DNA of 64,000 nucleotides from JBFAPK01 sp040676675 (GCF_040676675.1 NZ_JBFAPK010000019.1:1-64000), one strand, 5' to 3'. Positions 18,536-27,640 are shown, numbered from the stretch's first letter. Translations and numbers: made by a program. Notes: generated by a model from the sequence alone, not told the origin.

Positions 18536-19393
18536 ATGACCGTCCGCGCGCCGCTGACCCCTGGCCGCCTCTCCCCGAGGCGGCAGGTGCCCTCGAACAT
18601 CGTCCGTCCGGAGTACGTCGGCAAGTCGGGTCCGAAGCAGTGGCGCGGCTCGCACGTGCAGACCCCGGAGACGATCGAGAAGATGCGCGTCGCCGGGCGG
18701 ATCGCCGCACAGGCCACCCAGCTCGCGGGTGAGCACTGCAAGCCCGGCGTCACCACGGACGAGATCGACCGGGTGGTGCACGAGTTCCTGCTCGACCACG
18801 GCGCCTATCCGTCTACCCTCGGCTACAAGGGCTTCCCCAAGTCCTGCTGCACCAGCCTCAACGAGGTCATCTGCCACGGCATCCCCGACTCCACCGTGCT
18901 GGAGGACGGCGACATCATCAACGTCGACGTCACCGCGTACATCGGGGGCGTGCACGGCGACACCGACGCGACCTTCTGCGTCGGGGAGGTCTCCGAGGAG
19001 GCGCGGCTGCTCGTCGAGCGGACCCACGAGGCGATGATGCGGGGCATCCGGGCGGTCGCGCCGGGGCGCCAGATCAACGTGATCGGCCGGGTGATCGAGT
19101 CGTACGCCCGCCGGTTCGGGTACGGCGTCGTCCGCGACTTCACCGGACACGGGATCGGCGAGGCCTTCCACAGCGGCCTCTACGTGCCGCACTACGACAG
19201 CCCGCGCCCGACGGACGTGATGGAGCCCGGAATGACCTTCACCATCGAGCCGATGATCACCCTCGGCACCCACGAGTACGACATGTGGGACGACGGTTGG
19301 ACGGTGGTCACGAAGGACCGGCGATGGACGGCGCAGTTCGAGCACACCCTCGTGGTGACCGAGGACGGCCACGAGATCCTCACCCTCCCGTGA
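18536..19393 (+). CDS. map: Methionine aminopeptidase type I
   Basis: A 285-residue pita-bread-fold metalloprotease that removes the initiator methionine from nascent proteins. The five metal ligands are present: Asp in INVDVTAY, Asp in GDTDATF, His in GHGIG, Glu in FTIEP and Glu in QFEHTLVV. The roughly 40-residue N-terminal extension with PSNIVRPEYVGK is the form found in many actinobacterial MetAPs (MapB type). ATG 18536 is probably the first base of the mRNA. Its stop overlaps the VIT1-type transporter start (GTGA), so the two are coupled. Confidence 0.95.
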   Translation: MTVRAPLTPGRLSPRRQVPSNIVRPEYVGKSGPKQWRGSHVQTPETIEKMRVAGRIAAQATQLAGEHCKPGVTTDEIDRVVHEFLLDHGAYPSTLGYKGFPKSCCTSLNEVICHGIPDSTVLEDGDIINVDVTAYIGGVHGDTDATFCVGEVSEEARLLVERTHEAMMRGIRAVAPGRQINVIGRVIESYARRFGYGVVRDFTGHGIGEAFHSGLYVPHYDSPRPTDVMEPGMTFTIEPMITLGTHEYDMWDDGWTVVTKDRRWTAQFEHTLVVTEDGHEILTLP

Positions 19394-20109
19394 CGGACGC
19401 GCCAGGGGCGGTGCGCGAGCCGCACCACGCGGACGTCTCCGGCGGCTGGCTGCGCCCGGCCGTCTTCGGCGCCATGGACGGGCTGGTCACCAACATCGCC
19501 CTGATCGCCGGGGTCGGCGGCGGCGGCGTCTCGTCGCACAGCATCGTGCTGACCGGGTTCGCGGGCCTGGTGGCCGGCGCGATCTCCATGGGGCTCGGCG
19601 AGTACACCAGCGTGCGCTCGTCGAACGAGCAGGTGGCCGCCGAGGTGGCCAAGGAGCGCCGGGAGCTGGAACGGCACCCCGAGGCCGAGGCGCGGGAACT
19701 GGCCGAGACGTGGGTCTCCCGCGGGGTGCCGCGCGACGTCGCGCTGCAGGTGGCCGAGGCGCTGGGCCGCAACCCCGAGGAGGCGCTGCGCCAGCACGTA
19801 CGCGAGGAACTCGGGGTCGATCCCGACGAGCAGCCCAGCCCCTGGACCGCCGCGATCTCCTCGTTCGTCTGCTTCTCCATCGGGGCCCTGGTGCCGCTGC
19901 TGACGTACCTGGTCGGCTTCACCAGCCTCTGGCTGGCGCTCGGGGTCGGCGGCGTCGGCCTCTTCGTGGCCGGGGCGCTGGTCGCGCGGTACACGAACCG
20001 GAGCTGGTGGATCAGCGGCGGACGCCAGCTGCTGCTCGGCGCGCTCGCCACCGCGGTGACGTACCTGGTGGGCCGGGTCATCGGGATCGGCGGCGGCGGG
20101 ATCGGCTGA
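19390..20109 (+). CDS. VIT1/CCC1-type iron/manganese transporter
   Basis: A 239-residue membrane protein of the vacuolar iron transporter family. The first helix reads GAMDGLVTNIALIAGV, followed by GLVAGAISMGLGEYTSV, both family hallmarks. A charged cytoplasmic helical stretch (about 80-145, with EVAKERRELERHPEAEARELAE) is the metal-binding domain region, and three further helices end the protein. GTG 19390 overlaps the map stop. Its likely role is Fe2+/Mn2+ efflux or sequestration. Confidence 0.88.
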   Translation: MTDAPGAVREPHHADVSGGWLRPAVFGAMDGLVTNIALIAGVGGGGVSSHSIVLTGFAGLVAGAISMGLGEYTSVRSSNEQVAAEVAKERRELERHPEAEARELAETWVSRGVPRDVALQVAEALGRNPEEALRQHVREELGVDPDEQPSPWTAAISSFVCFSIGALVPLLTYLVGFTSLWLALGVGGVGLFVAGALVARYTNRSWWISGGRQLLLGALATAVTYLVGRVIGIGGGGIG

Positions 20110-20133
20110 CCGCCGCGCCACGCGCCGCGCGGG

Positions 20134-20613
20134 CTACCCGACGGGCCGGGCGTCCGGTTCCAGCCGGAAGATCCGGATGTCGCGCCCGCCCGCGCGCTCC
20201 ACGTAGCTGCGGTACGGCGGCCACTCGGTCACCAGCAGCTCCCAGAGCCGGTCCCGCTCGGCGCCGGTGGCCAGCCGCGCCCGTACCGGGACCCGGGTAC
20301 CCCGGACCGTCACCGTGGCGGCCGGGTCGGCGGCGAGGTTCAGCGCCCAGGCGGGCTGGTTCGGCCCACCCCAGTTCGACCCGATCACCACGTACGCGTC
20401 GCCGTCGGGCACGTAGAGCAGCGGGTTGCTCCGGGGGCGGCCCGACCGGCGGCCGGTGGTCGTGATGATCAGCGAGGGCGCCAGCCCGAGGGCGACCACC
20501 CGACCCCGGGTGAGCCGTCCGACGAGCCGGTCCACGGGTACGACGAGCCGGGCGACCGTGGCGAACGAACGCCGGTGCCCCAACCGGCGGGCGAGCCTTC
20601 CGAGGGCGGACAT
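20134..20613 (-). CDS. DDN-type deazaflavin-dependent nitroreductase
   Basis: A 159-residue split-barrel protein of the DUF385/Ddn family, which uses F420H2 to reduce quinones or nitro compounds. The segment LIITTTGRRSGRPRSNPLLY followed by VVIGSNWGGPNQPAWALNL is the family signature. ATG 20613 gives the usual length; a longer in-frame start at 20679 adds an unlikely Arg/Gly-rich leader. It lies upstream of nothing obvious and is convergent with the VIT1-type gene. Confidence 0.88.
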   Translation of the reverse strand: MSALGRLARRLGHRRSFATVARLVVPVDRLVGRLTRGRVVALGLAPSLIITTTGRRSGRPRSNPLLYVPDGDAYVVIGSNWGGPNQPAWALNLAADPAATVTVRGTRVPVRARLATGAERDRLWELLVTEWPPYRSYVERAGGRDIRIFRLEPDARPVG

Positions 20614-20721
20614 CGCCACAGTCTGCCGGTCCCGGCCGCCCGCCGCAGTCCCGCCGCGCGACGCGCGCTGCGGTTGCACCGGCCGACCCGCGTGCCGTGG
20701 CCGAGCCGGGCGCGCGGGGCG

Positions 20722-21237
20722 TCAGCCGGGCCGGCCCAGGTGCGCCTCGCAGTGGTCCAGCCAGCGGACCTCCGCCTCGGCCCGGAAGATCATCGCGTCG
20801 AGGGCCAGCCGCCGGGGCAGGTCGTCGTCGGCCGCCCGCTCCTGCTTGAGCCGGGTGAACCGGCGCAGCGCCGCCATCGTGGCCTTCCGCTGGGTGCGCA
20901 GCACCCGGGCGACGTCCACGCCGGGCGTCGACATCGCCAGGGTCAGCTTGATCGACAGCTCGTCCCGGGGTGGGTCGGCGCGCCCGATCGGCGTGGTGAA
21001 CCAGCGGCCCAGGTCCGCGCGGCCGGCGTCGCTGATCGCGTACGGCCGCTGCCCGCCCTCGCCCCCCGGCAGGGCGCGCACCAGGCCGTCCCGTTCGAGC
21101 CGGCCGAGCGTCGTGTAGACCTGCCCGATGTTGAGCGGCCAGGTCGATCCGGTCGACTCCTCGAAGGCGGCCCGGAGCTGGTAGCCGTACATCGGGCCGC
21201 GTTCGAGGAGGGCGAGCAGGCCGTGGCGGATCGACAC
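20722..21237 (-). CDS. PadR-family transcriptional regulator
   Basis: A 171-residue regulator, shorter than the PadR at the left end and without its low-complexity leader. The winged helix starts at residue 2 (SIRHGLLALLERGPMYGYQL) and continues with NIGQVYTTLGRLERDGLV. The C-terminal half is a PadR_C-like helical domain ending in AEAEVRWLDHCEAHLG. GTG 21237 follows a CATACT -10-like hexamer by about 8 nt, so the mRNA is probably leaderless. A palindrome overlaps that -10, suggesting autorepression. Regulated partner unknown. Confidence 0.92.
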   Translation of the reverse strand: MSIRHGLLALLERGPMYGYQLRAAFEESTGSTWPLNIGQVYTTLGRLERDGLVRALPGGEGGQRPYAISDAGRADLGRWFTTPIGRADPPRDELSIKLTLAMSTPGVDVARVLRTQRKATMAALRRFTRLKQERAADDDLPRRLALDAMIFRAEAEVRWLDHCEAHLGRPG

Positions 21238-21246
21238 GGACAGGCA

Positions 21247-21265
21247 GTATGCATACCGGGTATGC
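21247..21265. promoter_or_regulatory. Overlapping palindromes at padR promoter
   Basis: Two overlapping dyads, GTATGCATAC (21247-21256) and GCATACC-G-GGTATGC (21251-21265, 7-bp arms around one base), cover the putative -10 of the leftward PadR gene 10 nt upstream of its start. Position and symmetry suit an autoregulatory PadR site. Confidence 0.55.
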
Positions 21266-21299
21266 CGGGCCGCAAACGGAGGCGTCGGGGACGCCCGCG

Positions 21300-21722
21300 C
21301 TACGCGGTACGGCCCGGGAAGGCCACCGTGAGCGGCTCCACCCCGGCCGCCCGGCGCCACCGGGTGGCCCGTACCGCGCAGTCGGTCAGTCCGGCGAGGG
21401 CCTGCGCGCGCTGCTCACCCGTCGTACCGGGCAGCGCCGCCCGCCACACCGCCGCCGTACGGTCCTCCACCTCCACCGCCAACCGCAGCGCGCTCGGCCC
21501 GTCGGTGACCGGGAACGGCAGCGCGTACGACGGCGCGCCCGCCGGCGGGGTGGCGCCGCCCTGGGCGAGCAGCACCACGAGGCTGTCCCGCCGGCCGCGG
21601 TGCGCCGCCTCGGCGGCCCGCGCGTCGGCGACCGAGGAGCGGGGGAGCCGCACCCCGATCAGCCCGTACGCGTAGATCGCCGCGTACTCCGCGGCGAGCG
21701 CCGCGGTCAGCCCCTCGCTCAC
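21300..21722 (-). CDS. DUF4439 ferritin-like protein
   Basis: A 140-residue all-helical protein beginning LTAALAAEYAAIYAYGLIG, the DUF4439 (ferritin-like) start, and containing AEAAHRGRRDSLVVLLAQGG and ALRLAVEVEDRTAAVW. Ferritin-like proteins can bind di-metal centres, but I cannot assign ligands with confidence. GTG 21722 overlaps the stop of the preceding lipoprotein gene (GTGA), so the two are translated together. Confidence 0.82.
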   Translation of the reverse strand: MSEGLTAALAAEYAAIYAYGLIGVRLPRSSVADARAAEAAHRGRRDSLVVLLAQGGATPPAGAPSYALPFPVTDGPSALRLAVEVEDRTAAVWRAALPGTTGEQRAQALAGLTDCAVRATRWRRAAGVEPLTVAFPGRTA

Positions 21723-22246
21723 CGCAGCACCTCGGCGTGGGTGGCGCGGGCGGCGGCGATGCTGCCGACCAGGGCCGCGCGGCTCGCGGGCGCGTCGACG
21801 CAGAGCCGGGTCGCCTCCTCCTGCCCCCGCTGCTCGGCCTTGCGCAGGGCCGCCAGGGTGGCCCGGTCGTCCGTCTCCGCCCCGCCCGCCGGTACGGTCG
21901 GCGCGCCGCTGGGCAGCGGGGTCGCGATCACCCGGGCCAGCTCGGCCGCGTGGGCCCGGTGCGCCTGCGCGATCGGGGTGAGCCGCGCGGCGAGGTCGGG
22001 GAAGGCCGCCGCCGCGGCCTCGTGCCGCGCGGCGAGGTCGAGCGCGCCCGTGACCAGGCCGGCGAGCGGGTCGGGACCCCGGTCCCGCTCGTCCGAGCCG
22101 TCGAAGAGGTCACAGCCGGCGAGCGGCGCGGTGACGGCCGTGACCGAGGCCAGGGCGCCCGCGCGCAGCACCGCGCGCCGGGAGTGCCCCGGCGGGCGGT
22201 GGTTCTGATCCGGGATTCCGATCCGCACCGTCCAAGTCAACACCAT
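21719..22246 (-). CDS. Tat-type lipoprotein, DUF4439-like helical domain
   Basis: A 175-residue protein. The N-terminus contains a twin-arginine stretch SRRAVLRAG followed by a hydrophobic core and lipobox LAGC (Cys45), so it is probably a Tat-exported lipoprotein. The mature domain is helical with AARHEAAAAAFPDLAARL and a C-terminal helix RATHAEVLR, similar in style to its coupled DUF4439 neighbour. ATG 22246 is chosen; a GTG seven codons in is possible. It is divergent from rimP. Role unknown. Confidence 0.7.
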   Translation of the reverse strand: MVLTWTVRIGIPDQNHRPPGHSRRAVLRAGALASVTAVTAPLAGCDLFDGSDERDRGPDPLAGLVTGALDLAARHEAAAAAFPDLAARLTPIAQAHRAHAAELARVIATPLPSGAPTVPAGGAETDDRATLAALRKAEQRGQEEATRLCVDAPASRAALVGSIAAARATHAEVLR

Positions 22247-22455
22247 CACCGTCGGGCGGGGGGCGCGTCCCGGATCGCGGCGCACCGGGATCTGGCCGGC
22301 CGGCGGGGACCGGCCCGCGTCGTCGGTGCGCCGGCCGGTGCGTCGGCCGCTCGGCGCGTTACGCTCTGCGCAGCCGCCGGGCGTGTACGAGCCCGGTGGC
22401 GTCCTGGCATGGCTGCCCGCGAGGGCTGTCGACAATTGCGTAGAGGGGTGCGGAG

Positions 22456-23130
22456 ATGACGCAGCGTGGTCGTGCTACCGCCAGATCGGCGGGTGGCCCG
22501 CGCGCTGGCGAGCGCCCCCGAGGTGATCTCACCGCGCGCGGTGACCTCACCGCCCGGCGGAAGCGGCTCCGCGAGGTGATCGAGCCCGTCGTGACCGAGG
22601 CCGGTTACGACCTGGAGGAGCTGTCGGTCTCGCGGGCGGGGCGCCGGCACGTGGTGCGGGTGATGGTCGACGGGGACGGGGGCATCAGCCTCGACGCCGT
22701 CGCCGACGTGTCCCGGGTGATCTCGGTGGCGCTGGACCGGGCCGAGGAGGCCGGCGGCGACATCGTGGCCGGGGAGTACCAGCTCGAGGTGAGCTCGCCC
22801 GGCGTGGACCGGCCGTTGACGCTGCCCCGGCACTGGCGCCGCAACGTGGGGCGGCTGGTGAAGGTGACCGTCAAGGGCGCCGGCGGCCTGCCCGGCCCGC
22901 GTACGCCGGAGCGGCCCGCGGCGGACCGGCAGGTCACTGGCCGGGTGGTCGAGGCGAACGACGAGCGGGTCGTCCTGGACCTGGACGGTCAGCGCGGCGA
23001 GTGGGCGTACGCCGACCTCGGCCCCGGCCGGGTGCAGGTGGAGTTCCACCGGCTCGACGAGGTCGCCGACGAGGATCTGCACGAGATCGATGACACCGAC
23101 GACGAAGATGTGGAGGGCGAGGAGAGGTGA
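22456..23130 (+). CDS. rimP: Ribosome maturation factor RimP
   Basis: A 224-residue 30S assembly factor, longer than the usual 150-160 because of an Arg-rich N-terminal extension (about 1-34) containing a duplicated GDLTARGDLTAR, an insert in the C-terminal domain (GPRTPERPAADRQ) and an acidic tail. The core is clear: VIEPVVTEAGYDLEEL, then the VSSPGVDRPL motif. ATG 22456 has GGGGTGCGGAG upstream. Its stop overlaps the nusA start (GTGA), the conserved rimP-nusA arrangement. Confidence 0.95.
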   Translation: MTQRGRATARSAGGPRAGERPRGDLTARGDLTARRKRLREVIEPVVTEAGYDLEELSVSRAGRRHVVRVMVDGDGGISLDAVADVSRVISVALDRAEEAGGDIVAGEYQLEVSSPGVDRPLTLPRHWRRNVGRLVKVTVKGAGGLPGPRTPERPAADRQVTGRVVEANDERVVLDLDGQRGEWAYADLGPGRVQVEFHRLDEVADEDLHEIDDTDDEDVEGEER

Positions 23131-24182
23131 ACATCGACCTCGCGGCGCTGCGCGCCCTGGAGCGCGAGCGGGAGATCCCGTTCGACACGATCCTCGCGGC
23201 GATCGAGACCGCGTTGCTCACGGCGTACCGGCACACGGACGGCGCGGAGACCCATGCCCGCGTCGAGATCGACCGGCGGACCGGGGCGGCCCTGGTCTAC
23301 GCCCAGGAGGTCGACGACGAGGGCACGGTGGTCCGGGAGTGGGACGACACTCCGCACGACTTCGGTCGGATCGCCGCTATGACGGCCAAACAGGTCATCC
23401 TGCAACGGCTGCGGGAGGCCACCGACGAGGTGCACTTCGGCGAGTACGTCGGCCGCGACGGTGACCTGGTCACCGGCGTGATCCAGGCGCACGAGGCGCG
23501 GGCCGAGAAGGGCATCGTCACCGTCGACCTGGGCAAGCTGGAGGCGGTACTGCCCGCCTCGGAGCAGGTGCCGGGGGAAATATACGAGCACGGCCAGCGG
23601 TTGCGTTGCGTGGTCGTACACGTGGCCAAGGGGCTGCGGGGCCCGCAGATCACGCTCTCGCGGTCGCACCCGAACCTGGTGAAGAAGCTCTTCGCCCTCG
23701 AGGTGCCCGAGATCGCCGACGGTACGGTCGAGATCGCCGCCATCGCGCGTGAGGCAGGTCACCGCACCAAGATCGCCGTACGCTCGACCGCTCCCGGCGT
23801 CAACGCCAAGGGCGCCTGCATCGGCCCGATGGGTCAGCGGGTCCGCGCGGTCATGAGCGAGCTGCACGGCGAGAAGATCGATATCATCGACTGGTCCGAG
23901 GATCCGGCGACCTTCGTCGGCAACGCGTTGTCGCCGGCCAAGGCGCTGCGGGTCGAGGTGGTCGACGCCGCGACCCGTACCGCCCGGGTCACCGTGCCCG
24001 ACTACCAGCTCTCGCTGGCGATCGGGCGGGAAGGGCAGAATGCCCGGCTCGCGGCCCGTCTGACCGGCTGGCGCATCGATATCCGTTCCGACGCGGAGCA
24101 GTCGGGCGGGCCGGCGCCGGCCCCGAGTCGGAGCGGTGCTGATCACGTCCCGGAGCCGGGCGGCGCGATCTCGACCGGGTAG
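23127..24182 (+). CDS. nusA: Transcription termination/antitermination factor NusA
   Basis: A 351-residue RNA polymerase-binding factor: N-terminal domain (about 1-105), S1 domain (about 110-180, from GDLVTGVIQAHEA), then two KH domains with RSTAPGVNAKGACIGPMGQR and VTVPDYQLSLAIGREGQNAR. It lacks the C-terminal acidic repeats of proteobacterial NusA, as is normal in actinobacteria. GTG 23127 overlaps the rimP stop. It is expressed with rimP, ylxR and infB. Confidence 0.96.
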   Translation: MNIDLAALRALEREREIPFDTILAAIETALLTAYRHTDGAETHARVEIDRRTGAALVYAQEVDDEGTVVREWDDTPHDFGRIAAMTAKQVILQRLREATDEVHFGEYVGRDGDLVTGVIQAHEARAEKGIVTVDLGKLEAVLPASEQVPGEIYEHGQRLRCVVVHVAKGLRGPQITLSRSHPNLVKKLFALEVPEIADGTVEIAAIAREAGHRTKIAVRSTAPGVNAKGACIGPMGQRVRAVMSELHGEKIDIIDWSEDPATFVGNALSPAKALRVEVVDAATRTARVTVPDYQLSLAIGREGQNARLAARLTGWRIDIRSDAEQSGGPAPAPSRSGADHVPEPGGAISTG

Positions 24183-24197
24183 GGGTAAACTTTCCTA

Positions 24198-24521
24198 GTG
24201 GTACGACGTGCGTGGCCGGAGCGCACCTGTGTGGGTTGCCGGCGACGTGCGCCGGCCCACGAGTTGCTGCGGATCGTCGCGGTCGGCGACGGGACTGGTC
24301 ACAGTCTCCGGCCCGATCCGGCCCGCAGACTGTCGGGTCGGGGAGCGCATCTGCACCCGGATCCGGCTTGCCTGGCGTTGGCACAGCGGCGTCGAGCCTT
24401 CGGGCGGGCGCTGCGTATCGCCGGTGTCCCTGACATCGGTGAGCTTGCCGGGCACATTGACGCGTCAACCACTACGGCCGGTCAGCCCGACCGGGCGAGG
24501 GTCGCACAGCAAGCAAGGTAG
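24198..24521 (+). CDS. ylxR: YlxR (DUF448) RNA-binding protein
   Basis: A 107-residue basic protein with the family start RTCVGCRRRAPAHELLRIV and the later GRGAHLHPDPACLALA and RAFGRALR. YlxR proteins bind RNA or RNase P RNA and are always found between nusA and infB, as here. GTG 24198 follows AGGGG by about 10 nt. The C-terminal extension (about 80-107) is not conserved. Confidence 0.92.
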   Translation: MVRRAWPERTCVGCRRRAPAHELLRIVAVGDGTGHSLRPDPARRLSGRGAHLHPDPACLALAQRRRAFGRALRIAGVPDIGELAGHIDASTTTAGQPDRARVAQQAR

Positions 24522-24628
24522 GACGACCAACATGAGCACACGATGAAGTCCCAGAAATGACCAGGCTTCAAGTGCACGAGTGAGGTCGCTGCGGGTGCTG
24601 CCCGCACGACCTCGGAGTGAGGAGTGCA

Positions 24629-27600
24629 GTGGCAGGCAAGGCCCGCGTTCACGAGCTGGCTAAGGAGCTCGGGGTCGAAAGCAAGACCGTTCTCGCCAAG
24701 CTGAAGGAAATGGGCGAGTTCGTCAAGTCCGCGTCCAGCACCGTCGAGGCCCCCGTGGCCCGGCGGCTGCGAGGGGCGTTCGTACAGTCGTCGTCGGCCG
24801 CGCCCACGCCGGCCCCGGCCGCCCCACCGGCGGCTCCGGCGGCGACGCCAACCCCGAAGCCCACCACCCCCGGCGAGCCCAGGATCTCCGCCAAGCCGGC
24901 GCCCCCGCGGCGTCCGATGGCGCCTCCGGCCAAGCCGAAGGGCCCGGTTCCGGGTCCCCCGCCGGCGGCGACCCCGGTCGCCAAGCCGGCGAGCGCACAC
25001 GACATCGAGGTGGCGGCCGCCGAGGCGCGCGCCGCGGCCCTCAAGGCGGAGCAGGAGGCGGCTGTGAAGGCCGCCCAGGCCGCCCGGCAGCAGACCGCCC
25101 GCCCGGAGCGTCCCTCCGACGGGGGCGGCAACGCCCCGGCCCGGCCCGGCCCGAAGCCGGGTCCCGGTTCCGTACCGCCGCGCCCGGGTAGCCCCGCGGC
25201 CGGCCGGCCGACCCCGCCCGGCGCACCGACGCCCGGTCCGGGTCGTCCCGGTGGCCGTCCGCCGGCGCGCAGCGGCGGCAACAACCCGTTCGGCATCACC
25301 CCGGGTGGCCAGCGGCCCGCGGCCGGCGGCGGCGGTCCGCGTCCCAACCCGGCGTCGATGCCGCCTCGGCCGAGCCCGGCGTCGATGCCGCCGCGGCCCA
25401 GCCCGGCCTCCATGCCGACCCAGCGGCCCGGCCGTCCGGGTGGCGGCCCCGGTCGCCCCGGCGCGCCCGGCGGTGCCGGTCGTCCCGGTGGCGGTGGCGG
25501 CGGCGGTGGTTACCGCGGCGGTCCCGGTGGCGGTGGCGGCGGCGGTGGTTACCGCGGTGGCCCCGGTGGCGGTGGCGGCGGCGGTGGTTACCGTGGCGGC
25601 CCCGGTGGCGGTGGCGGCGGCGGTGGTTACCGTGGCGGTCCCGGTGGCGGTGGCGGTGCCCCGGCCGGCGGTGCCGGTCGTCCCGGTGGCGGCGGTCGCG
25701 GTCGCGGCGGCGGTGCCGCGGGTGCCTTCGGGCGTCCCGGTGGCAAGCCGACCCGCGGTCGCAAGTCGAAGAAGCAGCGCAGGCAAGAGTTCGACAACCT
25801 GTCCGCGCCGACCATGAGCTCGGGTGCGCCCCGGGGCAGCGGTCAGGTCGTACGGTTGTCGCGCGGCGCCTCGCTGTCGGACTTCGCCGACAAGATCAAC
25901 GCCAACCCGGGTTCGCTGGTCCAGGAGATGTTCAACCTGGGCGAGATGGTCACCGCGACCCAGTCGTGCTCCGACGACACCCTGCTCCTGCTGGGTGAGC
26001 ACCTCGGCTTCGACGTGCAGATCGTCAGCCCGGAGGACGAGGACCGCGAGCTGCTCGCGCAGTTCAACATCGACCTGAACGCTGAGATCGACTCGGATCG
26101 GCTGGTCAGCCGCCCGCCGGTGGTGACCGTCATGGGTCACGTCGACCACGGTAAGACCAAGCTGCTCGACGCGATCCGCAAGGCGAACGTGGTCGAGGGC
26201 GAGGCCGGTGGCATCACCCAGCACATCGGTGCCTACCAGGTGCACGTACCGCACGACGGCGAAGAGCGGGCGATCACGTTCATCGACACCCCGGGTCACG
26301 AGGCGTTCACCGCCATGCGTGCCCGTGGTGCCCAGGTCACCGACATCGTCATCCTCGTGGTGGCGGCCGACGACGGCGTGATGCCGCAGACGATCGAGGC
26401 GCTCAACCACGCCAAGGCGGCGAACGTCCCGATCGTGGTCGCGGTCAACAAGGTCGACAAGCCGGAGGCGAACCCCGACAAGGTACGCCAGCAGCTGACC
26501 GAGTACGGCCTGGTCGCCGAGGAGTACGGCGGCGACACCATGTTCGTCAACGTGGCGGCCAAGCCGGGCATCGGCATCGACGACCTGCTCGAGGCCGTCC
26601 TGCTCACCGCCGACGCGTCGCTGGAGCTGACCGCTCCGATCGACGGGCCGGCGCAGGGTGTGGCGATCGAGGCGCACCTGGACAAGGGGCGCGGCGCGGT
26701 GGCCACGGTGCTGGTGCAGAAGGGCACCCTGCGGGCCGGCGACTCGATCGTCGCCGGTGGCGCGCACGGTCGCGTGCGGGCCATGCTCGACGAGAACGGC
26801 AAGCAGGTCAGCGAGGCGGGTCCGGCCCGTCCGGTGCTGGTACTCGGTCTGACCGCGGTACCCAGCGCGGGCGACACCTTCCTGGCGGCCGAGGACGACC
26901 GCACGGTGCGGCAGATCGCCGAGCAGCGGCAGGCGCGGCGGCGGGCGGCGAGCTTCGCCAACTCCCGTGGCCGGGCCACCCTTGAGACGCTCATGGAGCA
27001 GATCAAGGAGGGCGAGAAGACCTCGCTCAACCTCATCCTCAAGGGTGACGTCTCCGGTTCGGTGGAGGCCCTGGAGGACGCGCTGTTCAAGCTGGACATC
27101 CCCGAGGAGGTCCAGCTGCGGATCCTCGACCGTGGCGTCGGTGCCATCACGGAGAGCAACGTGATGCTGGCGAGCGCCTCGGAAGAGCCGGTCACGATCA
27201 TCGGCTTCAACGTGCGGGCCTCGAACAAGGTCCGCGAGATCGCCGACCGCGAGGGCGTGGAGATCCGGTACTACACGGTCATCTACCAGGCCATCGAGGA
27301 GATCGACGCCGCGCTCAAGGGTCTGCTCAAGCCGGAGTACGAGGAGGTCGAGCTCGGCACCGCGGAGATCCGCGACGTGTTCCGCTCGTCCAAGATCGGC
27401 AACATCGCGGGTTGTATCGTCCGCTCCGGCATCATCCGCCGGAACGCGAAGGCCCGGCTGTTGCGCGACGGCTCGGTCGTGGCGGACAACCTGTCGATCA
27501 GCTCGCTGCGGCGGTTCAAGGACGACGCCACCGAGGTCCGCGAGGGCTTCGAGTGCGGTCTGACCTTGAGCAACTACAACAATGTCCAGGTCGGCGACAT

Positions 27601-27640
27601 CATCGAGACCTTCGAGATGCGGGAGAAGCCCCGCGCCTGA
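24629..27640 (+). CDS. infB: Translation initiation factor IF-2
   Basis: A 1003-residue GTPase that places initiator tRNA on the 30S subunit. Order: IF2N (VHELAKELGVESKTVLAKL, about 3-50), a long Pro/Ala/Gly-rich disordered linker (about 55-390), a second N-domain, then the G domain with GHVDHGKTKLL near 506, DTPGHE and NKVD. EF-Tu-like domain II and IF2 domains III-IV follow to the end. GTG 24629 with GAGGAG upstream gives the conserved MAGKARVHEL start. The linker includes four exact-length glycine repeats (separate entry). It ends the nusA-infB operon at a strong terminator. Confidence 0.96.
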   Translation: MAGKARVHELAKELGVESKTVLAKLKEMGEFVKSASSTVEAPVARRLRGAFVQSSSAAPTPAPAAPPAAPAATPTPKPTTPGEPRISAKPAPPRRPMAPPAKPKGPVPGPPPAATPVAKPASAHDIEVAAAEARAAALKAEQEAAVKAAQAARQQTARPERPSDGGGNAPARPGPKPGPGSVPPRPGSPAAGRPTPPGAPTPGPGRPGGRPPARSGGNNPFGITPGGQRPAAGGGGPRPNPASMPPRPSPASMPPRPSPASMPTQRPGRPGGGPGRPGAPGGAGRPGGGGGGGGYRGGPGGGGGGGGYRGGPGGGGGGGGYRGGPGGGGGGGGYRGGPGGGGGAPAGGAGRPGGGGRGRGGGAAGAFGRPGGKPTRGRKSKKQRRQEFDNLSAPTMSSGAPRGSGQVVRLSRGASLSDFADKINANPGSLVQEMFNLGEMVTATQSCSDDTLLLLGEHLGFDVQIVSPEDEDRELLAQFNIDLNAEIDSDRLVSRPPVVTVMGHVDHGKTKLLDAIRKANVVEGEAGGITQHIGAYQVHVPHDGEERAITFIDTPGHEAFTAMRARGAQVTDIVILVVAADDGVMPQTIEALNHAKAANVPIVVAVNKVDKPEANPDKVRQQLTEYGLVAEEYGGDTMFVNVAAKPGIGIDDLLEAVLLTADASLELTAPIDGPAQGVAIEAHLDKGRGAVATVLVQKGTLRAGDSIVAGGAHGRVRAMLDENGKQVSEAGPARPVLVLGLTAVPSAGDTFLAAEDDRTVRQIAEQRQARRRAASFANSRGRATLETLMEQIKEGEKTSLNLILKGDVSGSVEALEDALFKLDIPEEVQLRILDRGVGAITESNVMLASASEEPVTIIGFNVRASNKVREIADREGVEIRYYTVIYQAIEEIDAALKGLLKPEYEEVELGTAEIRDVFRSSKIGNIAGCIVRSGIIRRNAKARLLRDGSVVADNLSISSLRRFKDDATEVREGFECGLTLSNYNNVQVGDIIETFEMREKPRA
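25487..25642 (+). repeat. Four tandem 39-bp Gly-rich repeats in infB
   Basis: Four in-frame copies of a 13-codon unit encode GGGGGGGGYRGGP. The single Tyr codons are at 25511, 25550, 25589 and 25628, exactly 39 nt apart. Copies differ mainly by silent changes (CGC/CGT, GGC/GGT). The resulting RG-type disordered tract lies in the IF-2 linker. Confidence 0.9.

Noticed and set aside
18308..19372. N-terminal extension of the amidase frame to 897 residues
   Set aside because: The extra part is antisense to map; the true start is the ATG before the signal peptide.
24482..26767. Thr/Ala/Gly-repeat protein antisense to infB
   Set aside because: The repeats are the complement of the IF-2 glycine tract; there is no independent coding evidence.
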